32,661 bases of DNA from Streptomyces roseochromogenus subsp. oscitans DS 12.976 (GCF_000497445.1 NZ_CM002285.1:1955767-1988427); one strand, 5' to 3'; positions 8,794 through 16,170 are shown, numbered from the stretch's first letter. Notes: a model not told the origin generated them from the sequence alone. Numbers and translations: made by a program.

Positions 8794-10758
8794 TCACCTG
8801 CGCTGATCGGGTATGGCGACGGTGTGGCCGAGCCATTCGGCCACGGTGAGGGGGTCCGGTGCGGACGTGCTCTTGAGCTTGACGGCCGCGTAGACGTGCC
8901 GGACCAGTTCCGGGCAGGCGGTGAGGGCGCGGGCCGCCCCCTCGCGGTCCCGGCGCCCCCGCAGGGTCCACGCCAGCCCGGACCACACGGTGCCCGGAGC
9001 CGGGCCGGCGTCGCTGTGCGCCCTGATCTCGGCGGTGTACAGGCACTCCGCGGCCGGCAGGCGGCCGTCGAGCAGGTGGACGTCCGCCGGCCGCGCCCCC
9101 AGCACGAGGTCACTCAGGGCGTCCGTGGCTCGTACCCGGGTGGCCGTGACCCGCATCAGCCGCATCCGCATGAGCACGGCGCGGGCGTCCAGGTGGCGCG
9201 CTGCCGGGTCCGGGACCAGGTGAGGGACCGGACAGGGCCAGGCCTGCTCGGGTGCCGCCGCCTGGGCCCGGCCGTCGCCCCACTCCTGCGCCAGGTCGGC
9301 CACCAGGTCCGGATCGGGCGCCAGATGGTGGGCCCGCCAGCTCAGCGCGTGGTCGTCGACCGCCAGTTCCGCCCACGCGAGCGGCTCCGGCAGAACCGGT
9401 TCGTCCTCCCACTCCCGCACGGTCTCGAGCAGCCGGCCGACCAACCTGCGCCCCAGGGCGGTCAGTTCCGGCTCCCGTTCCAGCGCCGGCAGTACCCGCA
9501 GCAGTTGGCGGCGGCGCAACGCGAACTCGAACGCCGCCAGCCGTTGCTCGTCCTCCGGGCATCCGTTGAGGAGGTGTCCGCGCCAGAACCGCGCCACTCC
9601 CGTGAAGGCATAGACCCCGTGCAGCACGCCCCGCAGCGGGCGAGGGTCGTCTCGCCAGGGCACCTGAAAACGCCGTGTCACATCGGGCGTGTGCAGCGAG
9701 TACATGTGCAGCAGGGCGCTGAGCTTGCTGTGCTGCGCCTCGTGCGTGAGTACGGCGGCGAACTGGGCCGCGGCGGCGGGTTCGGTCCCGGCCGGTGCGG
9801 ACGCCGCCATGCCGCCCATGCCGTCCTCCATCGTGGCGCTGTGCCAGCGGAACGGCCGGGCGACGGGCAGCGGCTCGATGGAGCGCAGACAGGCGGTGAC
9901 ATCCTCGGCACCGCTCGGGTCCACCCGGGCGAGCAGCGGCCAGGCCTGTTCGAGGAGTTCGGTCCAGCGGTGCACCGCCTCCGCCGCGGCGGGGCCGACG
10001 GCCCGGTCCGGGCTGTCCCACGCCTTCCCCTGCATCCGGTAGGGGCCCAGCTCGTGCAGCAAGATCTCCCGGGGGCCGTCCGGCAGGTCCAGGGACAGCA
10101 CATGGGGGACCTGCCAGTGCGCGGACGGCTGCGCGAAGGGCCGCTCGATCCGCACCGGGCCGGGGCCGCAGGCCGCCGTTCCGGTCGGCGTCACGATGAG
10201 CGTGTGGGAGTCGAACGTGACCTCGGCCGCCTGCCATGCTGTGGTCTCCCCCGGGAGCACGGCGCAGCCGAGCGTGGGAAACCAGACCCGTCCGGCCCGG
10301 ACGGGCACCCTCAGCCGGAACGGGAGCCCGGTGCGCACCGCGGCCACGGCGGCCAGCAGATGCAGATGGCCCACGTCGGCCCAGAGCGGCGGATCGCCCG
10401 GCTCCCGCCCGTGGCCGGGGCTTTGTAATCGCCCGAGGCAGTGCCGCAGCCAGTGCCCCGTCTCGGGCAGCAGGAGTATCTCGTCGGCTATCGCGGCGCT
10501 CTGCCGTTCAGCGGCGATGAGCAGGTCCCAGGCCGCCTCGATGCCCGACAAGGGCCCCGTCGCATCGGCGCGGCTGCTCGCGGACCCCATGAGCAGTCCC
10601 AGCAGAACCAGCCGGTGGCTGCGCTCGGAGTCCCACAGATGGGCGACGACCGCGCGCCCGGCCCCGCCGCCGGCCAGGAGGTCGAAGTGCCTGGGAGGAA
10701 GCCCGTGTCGCGGGAGTCCCGATGCCGACCACCCCGAGGACAGAGAGGAGCCACCCAC
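8794..10758 (-). CDS. HExxH-motif peptide-modification enzyme (putative alpha-ketoglutarate-dependent peptide beta-hydroxylase)
   Basis: The 654-residue protein contains HEAQH at residues 339-343 in the context LTHEAQHSKLSALL. This context is typical of the HEXXH peptide-modification family, which neighbours FxSxx-COOH peptides and is now, from memory, named aKG-HExxH-type peptide beta-hydroxylase. Although HExxH usually suggests a zinc protease, the family is thought to bind iron and hydroxylate precursor side chains. The GTG start at 10758 is supported by GGAGG 7 nt upstream. The gene begins 36 nt after the stop of the precursor-peptide gene, is the last of the kinase-peptide-HExxH operon, and the precursor is its obvious substrate. 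Codon 111 is TTA (10426-10428). Substrate residue and chemistry are inferred, not visible. Confidence 0.82.
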   Translation of the reverse strand: MGGSSLSSGWSASGLPRHGLPPRHFDLLAGGGAGRAVVAHLWDSERSHRLVLLGLLMGSASSRADATGPLSGIEAAWDLLIAAERQSAAIADEILLLPETGHWLRHCLGRLQSPGHGREPGDPPLWADVGHLHLLAAVAAVRTGLPFRLRVPVRAGRVWFPTLGCAVLPGETTAWQAAEVTFDSHTLIVTPTGTAACGPGPVRIERPFAQPSAHWQVPHVLSLDLPDGPREILLHELGPYRMQGKAWDSPDRAVGPAAAEAVHRWTELLEQAWPLLARVDPSGAEDVTACLRSIEPLPVARPFRWHSATMEDGMGGMAASAPAGTEPAAAAQFAAVLTHEAQHSKLSALLHMYSLHTPDVTRRFQVPWRDDPRPLRGVLHGVYAFTGVARFWRGHLLNGCPEDEQRLAAFEFALRRRQLLRVLPALEREPELTALGRRLVGRLLETVREWEDEPVLPEPLAWAELAVDDHALSWRAHHLAPDPDLVADLAQEWGDGRAQAAAPEQAWPCPVPHLVPDPAARHLDARAVLMRMRLMRVTATRVRATDALSDLVLGARPADVHLLDGRLPAAECLYTAEIRAHSDAGPAPGTVWSGLAWTLRGRRDREGAARALTACPELVRHVYAAVKLKSTSAPDPLTVAEWLGHTVAIPDQRR

Positions 10759-10794
10759 CGATGAGCCTCCGTGGTCGCCGTCAGGGCCTCGACA

Positions 10795-10974
10795 TCACAC
10801 CGTGAAGCTGGTCTTCGGGTCGCCGGCGAAGACGGAGGGGTTGCCGGACTCCGTCAGAAGCCGTCGCTCCGCCTTCTGCCAGTCGCGGCCGTTCCGGCAA
10901 GCCGGTACGTCCTCCAACCCGAGCTGCGAGAGATCGGGCAGTTCCGACTCGATGATCGCCCCAGCCTGGTCCAT
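10795..10974 (-). CDS. 59-residue RiPP-like precursor peptide with FxsA-type leader
   Basis: A short gene below usual ORF cut-offs. ATG at 10974 is preceded by GGGGAGGG 9 nt upstream and directly by an in-frame TAG, so the start is bounded. The leader contains ESELPDLSQLGLEDV, which matches the E/DLxDLxGxxLxxL pattern I associate with FxSxx-COOH (FxsA) precursors. A basic helix-like middle (DWQKAERRLL) and the tail NPSVFAGDPKTSFTV follow. The PxxxxAG break just before the core is also FxsA-like, but the last five residues are TSFTV, so Phe is at -3 and Ser at -4 instead of -5 and -3. It lies between the kinase gene (96 nt) and the HExxH gene (36 nt), all on the minus strand. Asp52 and Thr55/Ser56/Thr58 are candidate modified residues. 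No cyclophane-forming radical SAM enzyme is encoded nearby. Gene reality is likely; mature structure and activity are unknown. Confidence 0.75.
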   Translation of the reverse strand: MDQAGAIIESELPDLSQLGLEDVPACRNGRDWQKAERRLLTESGNPSVFAGDPKTSFTV

Positions 10975-11070
10975 CCTCTACGGCCCTCCCCGTCCCCCGG
11001 CGTACGGCCCTTTCCTCTGTCATTTCATGATGTCCCCGCGACCCATATCCGGAAACCCCGCGTCGGGAAA

Positions 11071-12672
11071 TCAGGCCTCGCGCCGTCCGTTGTCCGTCAT
11101 GGGACCGAACTCGGGCATTGCCTCCAGAAGACCGAAAACCACGTCGCGTTCTCTGGTACCGGTGTCCACCTGCCGTATCGCGTCCCGGAGTTCGCGCAGG
11201 CCGTCGGGGAACGCGAGGCAGGTGTCGAGCAGCCCGAGGACTTCCACCCGCAGAATGCTGGATCTCGGGACGCTCGTCGCCAGTTTCCTGGGCAGACGGC
11301 GCAGCATGGCCTCACGGGAGTCCTTGTCGATCAGCGCGGGCAGCGCTTCGAGGGCTTCCACCAGCGCCTCCCGCCGGTCCGTCGCCCTCTCGTCCGGGCG
11401 GCCGTACCGCGCCCGGGCGACGAGTGGGCGGGCGGATGTGCCGGGATCCGGGAACCGCACCGGTCCGGCCGGCGACGGCTCGTGCGCCCGTGGGACCGGC
11501 TGGGCGAGCGCGGGAGGGGCGCCGGTGCGGGGCTCCAGGACGGCCCCGCAGGCGTGGGCGGCCAGCAGCAGGTACCAGGTGCGGGAGCGGGCGCCGAGAC
11601 CGGAGAAGGTCGTGTACGTCAGGGCACCGGCGACGACGGACAGCAGGAACTGGTCCGTCCACGGTTCCCGCCACCCGGCCATCGCGTCGGCGGCGGTGTC
11701 CCGCACGCAGTCGACCCGCCGCACCAGCTCGGCGGGCAGCCGGTCGGCATGCTCCTGGCGGGGTGCGACCACGTAGTCGAGCAGTGCCTGCTCCTGCCGG
11801 GCCGGCAACGCCCCCGCGACGAACGGTGCGAGCGCCGACAGCAGCAGCATGACGATGTCGCACGTCAGCGCCCCGTCGGCACGGAAGCCACCGAGATCGA
11901 TCAGCCGGTAGGCCGGTTCCAGGGGGGCGCCGAGCCGCACCGGGACGATGACGTTGTCCAGGTGCAGATCCCCGTGGGTGAGCCCGGTGACGACCGGCAC
12001 TTCGGGGTCGGGCAGGTCCGGGTGCCCGCCGGAGAGCAGCAGATACGGATTGGGCAGCCGGCGGCCTCCGGCGTCGAACCAGGGCCGGGAGGACCCCGCG
12101 AGACCGGCCTCGCGACGCCATGACTCCAGCGAGCCCGGTCCGCCTCCCTCGGGGTCCGCCTCCCCGCGCACGAACACGGAGGCCGGCATCCGCCGCGGCC
12201 GCACCTGCGCCGTGTTCCACTCGGTGAGCAGTCCCCGCACCACGCTCGCGCAGGTGCGGGTGAACGCCTCGCCCTCCAGGGCGCCGAGCGGCAGGGCGTC
12301 GCGCAGTCCGTCGCCGGCGACGGACTGGAACATCAGCGCGCCCCCGCTCGCGACGGGATAGGGCGCGAAGGCCTGCTCGACGAGATGGTCTGCCGCGAAC
12401 GTCCGGGGTGACGCCCGCAACGCTCTGCTGTGCCGGGCGGGTTCGGTCCGGTGCGGTCCTTCGGGCAGCACCTTCAGAATGGCGATCCTGGGCGGTGGGG
12501 CCACCTCCAGCGCGGCCAGCACGGCTCCGGTGTGTCCTTTGCCCGGCGGCAGCCAGGACGGCTGGAAGAGGCGCACAGTCTGGTCGTTCAACTCCGCCCA
12601 GTCGAGCAGGGCTTGAGCCGCGTCGCGGCCCAACCGGTCGGCGAGCGCCGAGGGTTCGGGGACCGGGGACAC
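11071..12672 (-). CDS. APH-fold kinase with C-terminal effector-associated domain (TCAD9/EAD2 type)
   Basis: The 533-residue protein starts at GTG 12672, with AGGAGG 5 nt upstream. A protein-kinase/aminoglycoside-phosphotransferase fold is visible: a Gly-rich loop at KGHTGA, the ATP-binding lysine in AILK (K67), the catalytic loop THGDLHLDN (H233, D235, N240) and the Mg-binding LIDLG (D259). All are intact. After a Pro-rich linker, about residues 437-528 form an EAD2-like death-fold domain (LVEALEALPALIDKDSRE ... C.AFPDGLRELRDAI). The layout fits what I recall as 'ternary complex-associated domain 9'. A similar EAD at the start of the VMAP protein suggests the kinase is recruited to the VMAP-MoxR-vWA core by like-with-like EAD contact. 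It is first in the operon with the precursor peptide and the HExxH enzyme. Its substrate (peptide, protein or small molecule) is unknown. I saw no TTA codon. Confidence 0.82.
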   Translation of the reverse strand: MSPVPEPSALADRLGRDAAQALLDWAELNDQTVRLFQPSWLPPGKGHTGAVLAALEVAPPPRIAILKVLPEGPHRTEPARHSRALRASPRTFAADHLVEQAFAPYPVASGGALMFQSVAGDGLRDALPLGALEGEAFTRTCASVVRGLLTEWNTAQVRPRRMPASVFVRGEADPEGGGPGSLESWRREAGLAGSSRPWFDAGGRRLPNPYLLLSGGHPDLPDPEVPVVTGLTHGDLHLDNVIVPVRLGAPLEPAYRLIDLGGFRADGALTCDIVMLLLSALAPFVAGALPARQEQALLDYVVAPRQEHADRLPAELVRRVDCVRDTAADAMAGWREPWTDQFLLSVVAGALTYTTFSGLGARSRTWYLLLAAHACGAVLEPRTGAPPALAQPVPRAHEPSPAGPVRFPDPGTSARPLVARARYGRPDERATDRREALVEALEALPALIDKDSREAMLRRLPRKLATSVPRSSILRVEVLGLLDTCLAFPDGLRELRDAIRQVDTGTRERDVVFGLLEAMPEFGPMTDNGRREA

Positions 12673-12804
12673 GTACGCCTCCTAGGGCGGCCTGGTGCGC
12701 ACGGATGCCGCACGGCACGGCAGGTACACCCACGCCAGTTTTCCATGCCCGCCGAGGACCGGCCAGAGTCCCCGGGGCTGACGGCGCTGAGCCGAACGCT
12801 CCCG

Positions 12805-13452
12805 TCAAGCCCGGTGCAACTGCAGCGCAGCCACCACTTCGTCGTCCGTGAGCTGCTCGAAGTCCTCGTACCACTGCCCCACCGCACTGAAGCCGACCGG
12901 CCGATACGGGCACACGATCGTGTCGGCCTCGTCGGCGAGCAGGTCCAGGGAGTCCGGCGCACCGACGGGGACGGCCAGGACGAGGTGGGCCGGCCGGCGC
13001 CGCCGCACATGGCGCAGGGCCGCACGCGCGGTCGCACCGGTGGCGAGGCCGTCGTCCACGACGATCACCGTACGGCCCGCCGGATCCGGCGCCGGGCGGT
13101 CGCCGCGGTAGCGCTGCTCGCGGCGGCGCAGTTCCCGCCGCTCGCGTTCGACCGCCGGGGCCATGGATTCCTCGGTCAGGCCGAGCAGGCCGAGGGAGTG
13201 CGCGTCGAAGAGGGGCGGGTCGTCCGCGACGAGCGCGCCGACGGCGAACTCCTGGTGGTGCGGGGCACCGATCTTACGGACGACGAGTACGTCGAGCGGG
13301 GCGCCGAGGGCCCGGGCGACCGGCTCGGCGACGGCGATGCCGCCGCGCGGCAGCGCGAGCACGAGGGGATCGACGAGGACTCCCTGGTCCCGCAGGTCGC
13401 TCAGCACCCCGGCGAGTTCCCGCCCGGCTTCGGCACGGTCCCGGAAGCGCAT
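12805..13452 (-). CDS. Type I phosphoribosyltransferase-family protein
   Basis: The 215-residue protein has a PRTase core: LALPRGGIAVAEPVA near the N-terminus, VVRKIGAPHHQEFA in the middle, and the PRPP-binding loop VIVVDDGLATGATA. The ATG at 13452 is chosen because AGGAGG lies 7 nt upstream; the frame stays open to 13488. This is the widespread stand-alone family often annotated only as 'phosphoribosyltransferase', whose base acceptor is not known. It is not close to purine/pyrimidine synthesis genes here and is probably not part of the conflict island: 132 nt separate it from the kinase start, and I saw no TTA codon. Confidence 0.88.
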   Translation of the reverse strand: MRFRDRAEAGRELAGVLSDLRDQGVLVDPLVLALPRGGIAVAEPVARALGAPLDVLVVRKIGAPHHQEFAVGALVADDPPLFDAHSLGLLGLTEESMAPAVERERRELRRREQRYRGDRPAPDPAGRTVIVVDDGLATGATARAALRHVRRRRPAHLVLAVPVGAPDSLDLLADEADTIVCPYRPVGFSAVGQWYEDFEQLTDDEVVAALQLHRA

Positions 13453-13538
13453 GGCTGGTCCTCCTCCGCGGAGAGCCTCTCCTTCCATGGTGCGCCCGGT
13501 CGGGCGTTCCTGGGAGATCGAACATCAGCTCGCTCCCT

Positions 13539-13558
13539 CTATACACTGAGTGTATAGT
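13539..13558 (+). promoter_or_regulatory. AT-rich palindromic operator overlapping a leaderless promoter
   Basis: CTATACACT-G-AGTGTATAG (13539-13557) is a perfect 9-bp inverted repeat, very AT-rich for this genome. Its right arm contains TATAGT (13553-13558), an ideal -10 hexamer exactly 6 nt before the deacetylase ATG, which suggests a leaderless mRNA. Because it is symmetric, the left arm gives a similar TATAGA facing the phosphoribosyltransferase. A dimeric repressor bound here would cover both promoters. The regulator is unknown and no good -35 was seen. Confidence 0.6.
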
Positions 13559-13564
13559 AAGCGC

Positions 13565-14401
13565 ATGCCCTACTCGACCGACAAGATCCCGACGCCGCGG
13601 CACACGGCCAGGAAGCCGCACGCGACCAGGAAGATGCGCGAAACCACCCAAAGGTTGCGTCCGGCCGCGCTCGCCTCGGCCGCGGTCGGCCTGGCGCTCG
13701 TGCTGTCCGGCTGCGCCCAGGTCGAGACGACCTCGCCGAGCACAGCGCGAGCCGAGGCGGCACCCGGGGCGCCGGCGAAGTTCGGGACCGTCGACTGCCG
13801 CAAGGCCAAGTGCATCGCGCTCACCTTCGACGCGGGGCCCAGCGAGAACTCGGCCCGGCTGCTCGACATCCTCAAGCAGAAGCAGGTCCCGGCCACCTTC
13901 TTCCTGCTGGGCAAGAACCACATCGAGAAGTACCCGGAGCTGGTCAAGCGGATGGCCGCCGAGGGCCACGAGGTCGCGAGCCACACCTGGGACCACAAGA
14001 TCCTCACGAAGATCTCGGACGCCGAGGTACGCGACGAGCTGAAGCGGCCGGACGACGCGATCGAGCGGCTGACCGGGCACAAGCCCACGCTGATGCGTCC
14101 GCCGCAGGGCCGTACGGACTCCGGCATCCACAAGATCGCCAAGGAGCAGGGCCTGGCGGAGGTGCTGTGGAGCGTGACCGCCAAGGACTACACGACGAAC
14201 GACTCGGCGCTCATCAAGAAGCGCGTCCTGGAGCAGTCGGACCGGGACGGGATCATCCTGCTGCACGACATCTACCCCGGCACCGTGCCCGCCGTGCCCG
14301 GCATCATCGACGCGCTGAAGGAGCGCGGCTATGTCTTCGTGACGGTGCCCCAGCTGCTTGCACCCGGCAAGGCGGAACCGGGCAAGGTCTACCGGCCCTG
14401 A
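13565..14401 (+). CDS. Polysaccharide deacetylase-family lipoprotein (CE4/NodB fold)
   Basis: A 278-residue secreted protein with a long basic N-terminal tail, a hydrophobic stretch (PAALASAAVGLALVLSGC) and a lipobox LSGC, so it is a predicted lipoprotein. The NodB domain follows: motif 1 TFDAGPS, motif 2 SHTWDH, motif 3 RPPQGR, and motif 5 LLHDI. It should remove N-acetyl groups from cell-wall or related polysaccharide. In motif 1 the usual second Asp, a metal ligand in canonical CE4 enzymes, is Ala. The same DAGPS form is, as I recall, common in Streptomyces homologues, so it may be a subfamily trait. The ATG at 13565 fits the -10 placed 6 nt upstream (leaderless). ATG 13634, closer to the signal peptide and with AGGA just before it, is an alternative. 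Confidence 0.88.
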   Translation: MPYSTDKIPTPRHTARKPHATRKMRETTQRLRPAALASAAVGLALVLSGCAQVETTSPSTARAEAAPGAPAKFGTVDCRKAKCIALTFDAGPSENSARLLDILKQKQVPATFFLLGKNHIEKYPELVKRMAAEGHEVASHTWDHKILTKISDAEVRDELKRPDDAIERLTGHKPTLMRPPQGRTDSGIHKIAKEQGLAEVLWSVTAKDYTTNDSALIKKRVLEQSDRDGIILLHDIYPGTVPAVPGIIDALKERGYVFVTVPQLLAPGKAEPGKVYRP

Positions 14402-14466
14402 CGGCCGCGACAGGGGAGGTGAGCCGGGTGCGCGGCCGACCGGCCGGCATTGCCTACGATCATGCC

Positions 14467-14907
14467 GTGCCGACCTTCTCCTTCACCCGTACGGCCCCGC
14501 TGCCCCTCGAAGAGGCGTGGCGCCGGCTCACCGAGTGGCCCCGCCACGCCGACGCGGTTCCGCTGACCCGGATCGAGGTGCTCACGCCCGCGCCGACGCA
14601 GGTGGGCACGCGGTTCGTGGCCCGTTCGGGCATCGGCCCGCTCACCGTCGACGACCTGATGGAGGTCACCGTGTGGCGCCCGCCCGTCGACGGGGAGCCC
14701 GCCCTGTGCCGCCTGGAGAAGCGCGGCCAGGTGGTCCTCGGCTGGGCGGAGATCGAGGTACGGCCGGGGCCCGGCGGCCGTAGCCGGGTGGTGTGGCGGG
14801 AGGAACTGCGGGTGCGCTTCCTGCCCCGCGCCTTCGACGGCGTACTGGAGCGCACGGCACGCGTGATGTTCGGCCGGGCGGCGAACCGGCTGCTCAGGCG
14901 GGAATGA
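14467..14907 (+). CDS. SRPBCC (START/polyketide-cyclase-like) family protein
   Basis: The 146-residue protein reads PTFSFTRTAPLPLEEAWRRL, then WPRHADAVPLT, ..GTRFVARSG, and a C-terminal amphipathic helix, the typical pattern of small SRPBCC proteins with a hydrophobic ligand cavity. GTG 14467 is preferred because homologues begin at this point and TACGAT (14455-14460) sits 6 nt upstream, as in leaderless promoters. GTG 14428, behind GGGGAGG at 8 nt, would add 13 residues and is a real alternative. It follows the deacetylase by 65 nt on the same strand. Ligand and role are unknown. Confidence 0.78.
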   Translation: MPTFSFTRTAPLPLEEAWRRLTEWPRHADAVPLTRIEVLTPAPTQVGTRFVARSGIGPLTVDDLMEVTVWRPPVDGEPALCRLEKRGQVVLGWAEIEVRPGPGGRSRVVWREELRVRFLPRAFDGVLERTARVMFGRAANRLLRRE

Positions 14908-14915
14908 GCCCGCAC

Positions 14916-14934
14916 GTCCCGGCAGGCGCGGGAC
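14916..14934. terminator. Hairpin between convergent SRPBCC and xdhC genes
   Basis: GTCCCG / CGGGAC (6 bp, 7-nt loop) lies in the 64-nt gap between two convergent stop codons, a fitting place for a shared terminator. Confidence 0.4.
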
Positions 14935-14971
14935 CCGCCCCGCCGGGCACACCGCTTTCCTGGTCGGCGCT

Positions 14972-16123
14972 TCAGGCCACCGACCCGATCGTCGTGGCCG
15001 GTCGCGCCGCCGTGTCGTGGTGGATCGGGGTGTGCGCGCCGGTGAGAGCGACGCCGCTGCCGCCGCGCCGGCCCGCGACGATCTCCGCGCCGATGGACAG
15101 GGCCGTCTCCTCCGGCGTACGGGCGCCGAGGTCGAGGCCTATCGGGGAGCGCAGACGGGCCAGTTCGAGTTCGGAGACGCCGACCTCGCGCAGGCGCGCG
15201 TTGCGGTCGAAGTGGGTGCGGCGGGAGCCCATCGCGCCGACGTAGGCGACCGGCAGCCGCAGGGCCAGCTTCAGCAGCGGTACGTCGAACTTGGCGTCAT
15301 GGGTGAGGACGCACAGGACGGTACGGCCGTCGACCTCGGTGCGTTCCAGGTACTTGTGCGGCCACTCGACGACGATCTCGTCGGCGTCGGGGAAGCGGGT
15401 GCGGGTGGCGAACACCGGGCGGGCGTCGCACACGGTGACGTGGTAGCCGAGGAACTTGCCGACGCGGACCAGCGCGGAGGCGAAGTCGATGGCGCCGAAG
15501 ACGATCATGCGGGGTGCGGGGACGGAGGACTCGACCAGGACCGTGAGCGGGGCGCCGCAGCGCGAGCCCTGTTCGCCGATCTCCAGGGTGCCGGTGCGGC
15601 CCGCGTCCAGGAAGGCGCCGGCCTCGGCGGCGACGGTGCGGTCCAGTTCGGGATGGGCGCCGAAACCGCCGTCGTAGGAACCGTCGGTGCGGACGAGGAG
15701 GGCCCGGCCCCGCAGCTGGGCCGGTCCCTCCACGATCCGCGCGACCGCCGCCGCCTCCCCACTGGCGGCGGCGGCCAGCGCGGCCGCGACCACCGGCCGG
15801 GCGGGACCGTCCGCCCGGACCGGTGTGACGAGGATGTCGATGATGCCGCCACAGGTCAGGCCGACGGCGAAGGCGTCCTCGTCGCTGTACCCGAAGCGTT
15901 CGAGGACGGTTTCCCCGTCGTCGAGCGCCTGTTGGCACAGGTCGTACACGGCTCCCTCCACGCATCCGCCGGAGACCGAACCGATGGCCGTGCCCTCGCT
16001 GTCGACGGCGAGCGCGGCGCCCGGTTGCCGGGGCGCGCTGCCGCCGACGGCCACCACGGTGGCGACGGCGAAGTCACGTCCCTGCTCGACCCACCGGTTC
16101 AACTCGTCGGCGATGTCCAGCAT
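14972..16123 (-). CDS. XdhC/CoxI-family molybdenum-cofactor insertion protein
   Basis: The 383-residue protein has the XdhC N-terminal region (VATVVAVGGSAPRQPGAALAV, then GSVSGGCVEGAVYD), the Cys-containing LTCGGIIDI, and a C-terminal Rossmann-like XdhC_C domain (MIVFGAIDFASALVRVGKFLGYHVTVCDAR; later YVGAMGSRRTHFDR). The family binds the molybdenum cofactor and delivers it, sulfurated, to xanthine dehydrogenase-type enzymes. ATG 16123 has GGAGG 6 nt upstream. It is the last gene of the minus-strand purine block, 47 nt after the permease, so the two are probably cotranscribed. Confidence 0.93.
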   Translation of the reverse strand: MLDIADELNRWVEQGRDFAVATVVAVGGSAPRQPGAALAVDSEGTAIGSVSGGCVEGAVYDLCQQALDDGETVLERFGYSDEDAFAVGLTCGGIIDILVTPVRADGPARPVVAAALAAAASGEAAAVARIVEGPAQLRGRALLVRTDGSYDGGFGAHPELDRTVAAEAGAFLDAGRTGTLEIGEQGSRCGAPLTVLVESSVPAPRMIVFGAIDFASALVRVGKFLGYHVTVCDARPVFATRTRFPDADEIVVEWPHKYLERTEVDGRTVLCVLTHDAKFDVPLLKLALRLPVAYVGAMGSRRTHFDRNARLREVGVSELELARLRSPIGLDLGARTPEETALSIGAEIVAGRRGGSGVALTGAHTPIHHDTAARPATTIGSVA

Positions 16124-16170
16124 GTTCGGCCTCCTGATCAGGTCAAGGGGATGCGTGGAGGGTCCGGGCG

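Noticed and set aside
8794..10758. Zinc metalloprotease from the HEAQH motif
   Set aside because: The surrounding sequence and the peptide neighbour fit the HExxH peptide-modification family better; no protease domain, signal peptide or propeptide is visible.
10781..11023. 80-codon minus-strand frame overlapping the precursor peptide
   Set aside because: It is Arg/Gly-rich without family features, while the overlapping 59-codon frame has an FxsA-like leader and a better-placed ribosome-binding site.
1460..12672. Complete FxSxx-COOH (Fxs) cluster with FxsB and FxsC
   Set aside because: No radical SAM CxxxCxxC motif or FxsC-like protein is encoded anywhere in the window, and the peptide lacks the FxSxx end.
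12673..12804. Remnant of a coding frame upstream of the kinase (a short open stretch ending at the TAG near 12685)
   Set aside because: A few codons look protein-like (GHGKLAWVYLP) but there is too little sequence to assign a family or prove a gene remnant.
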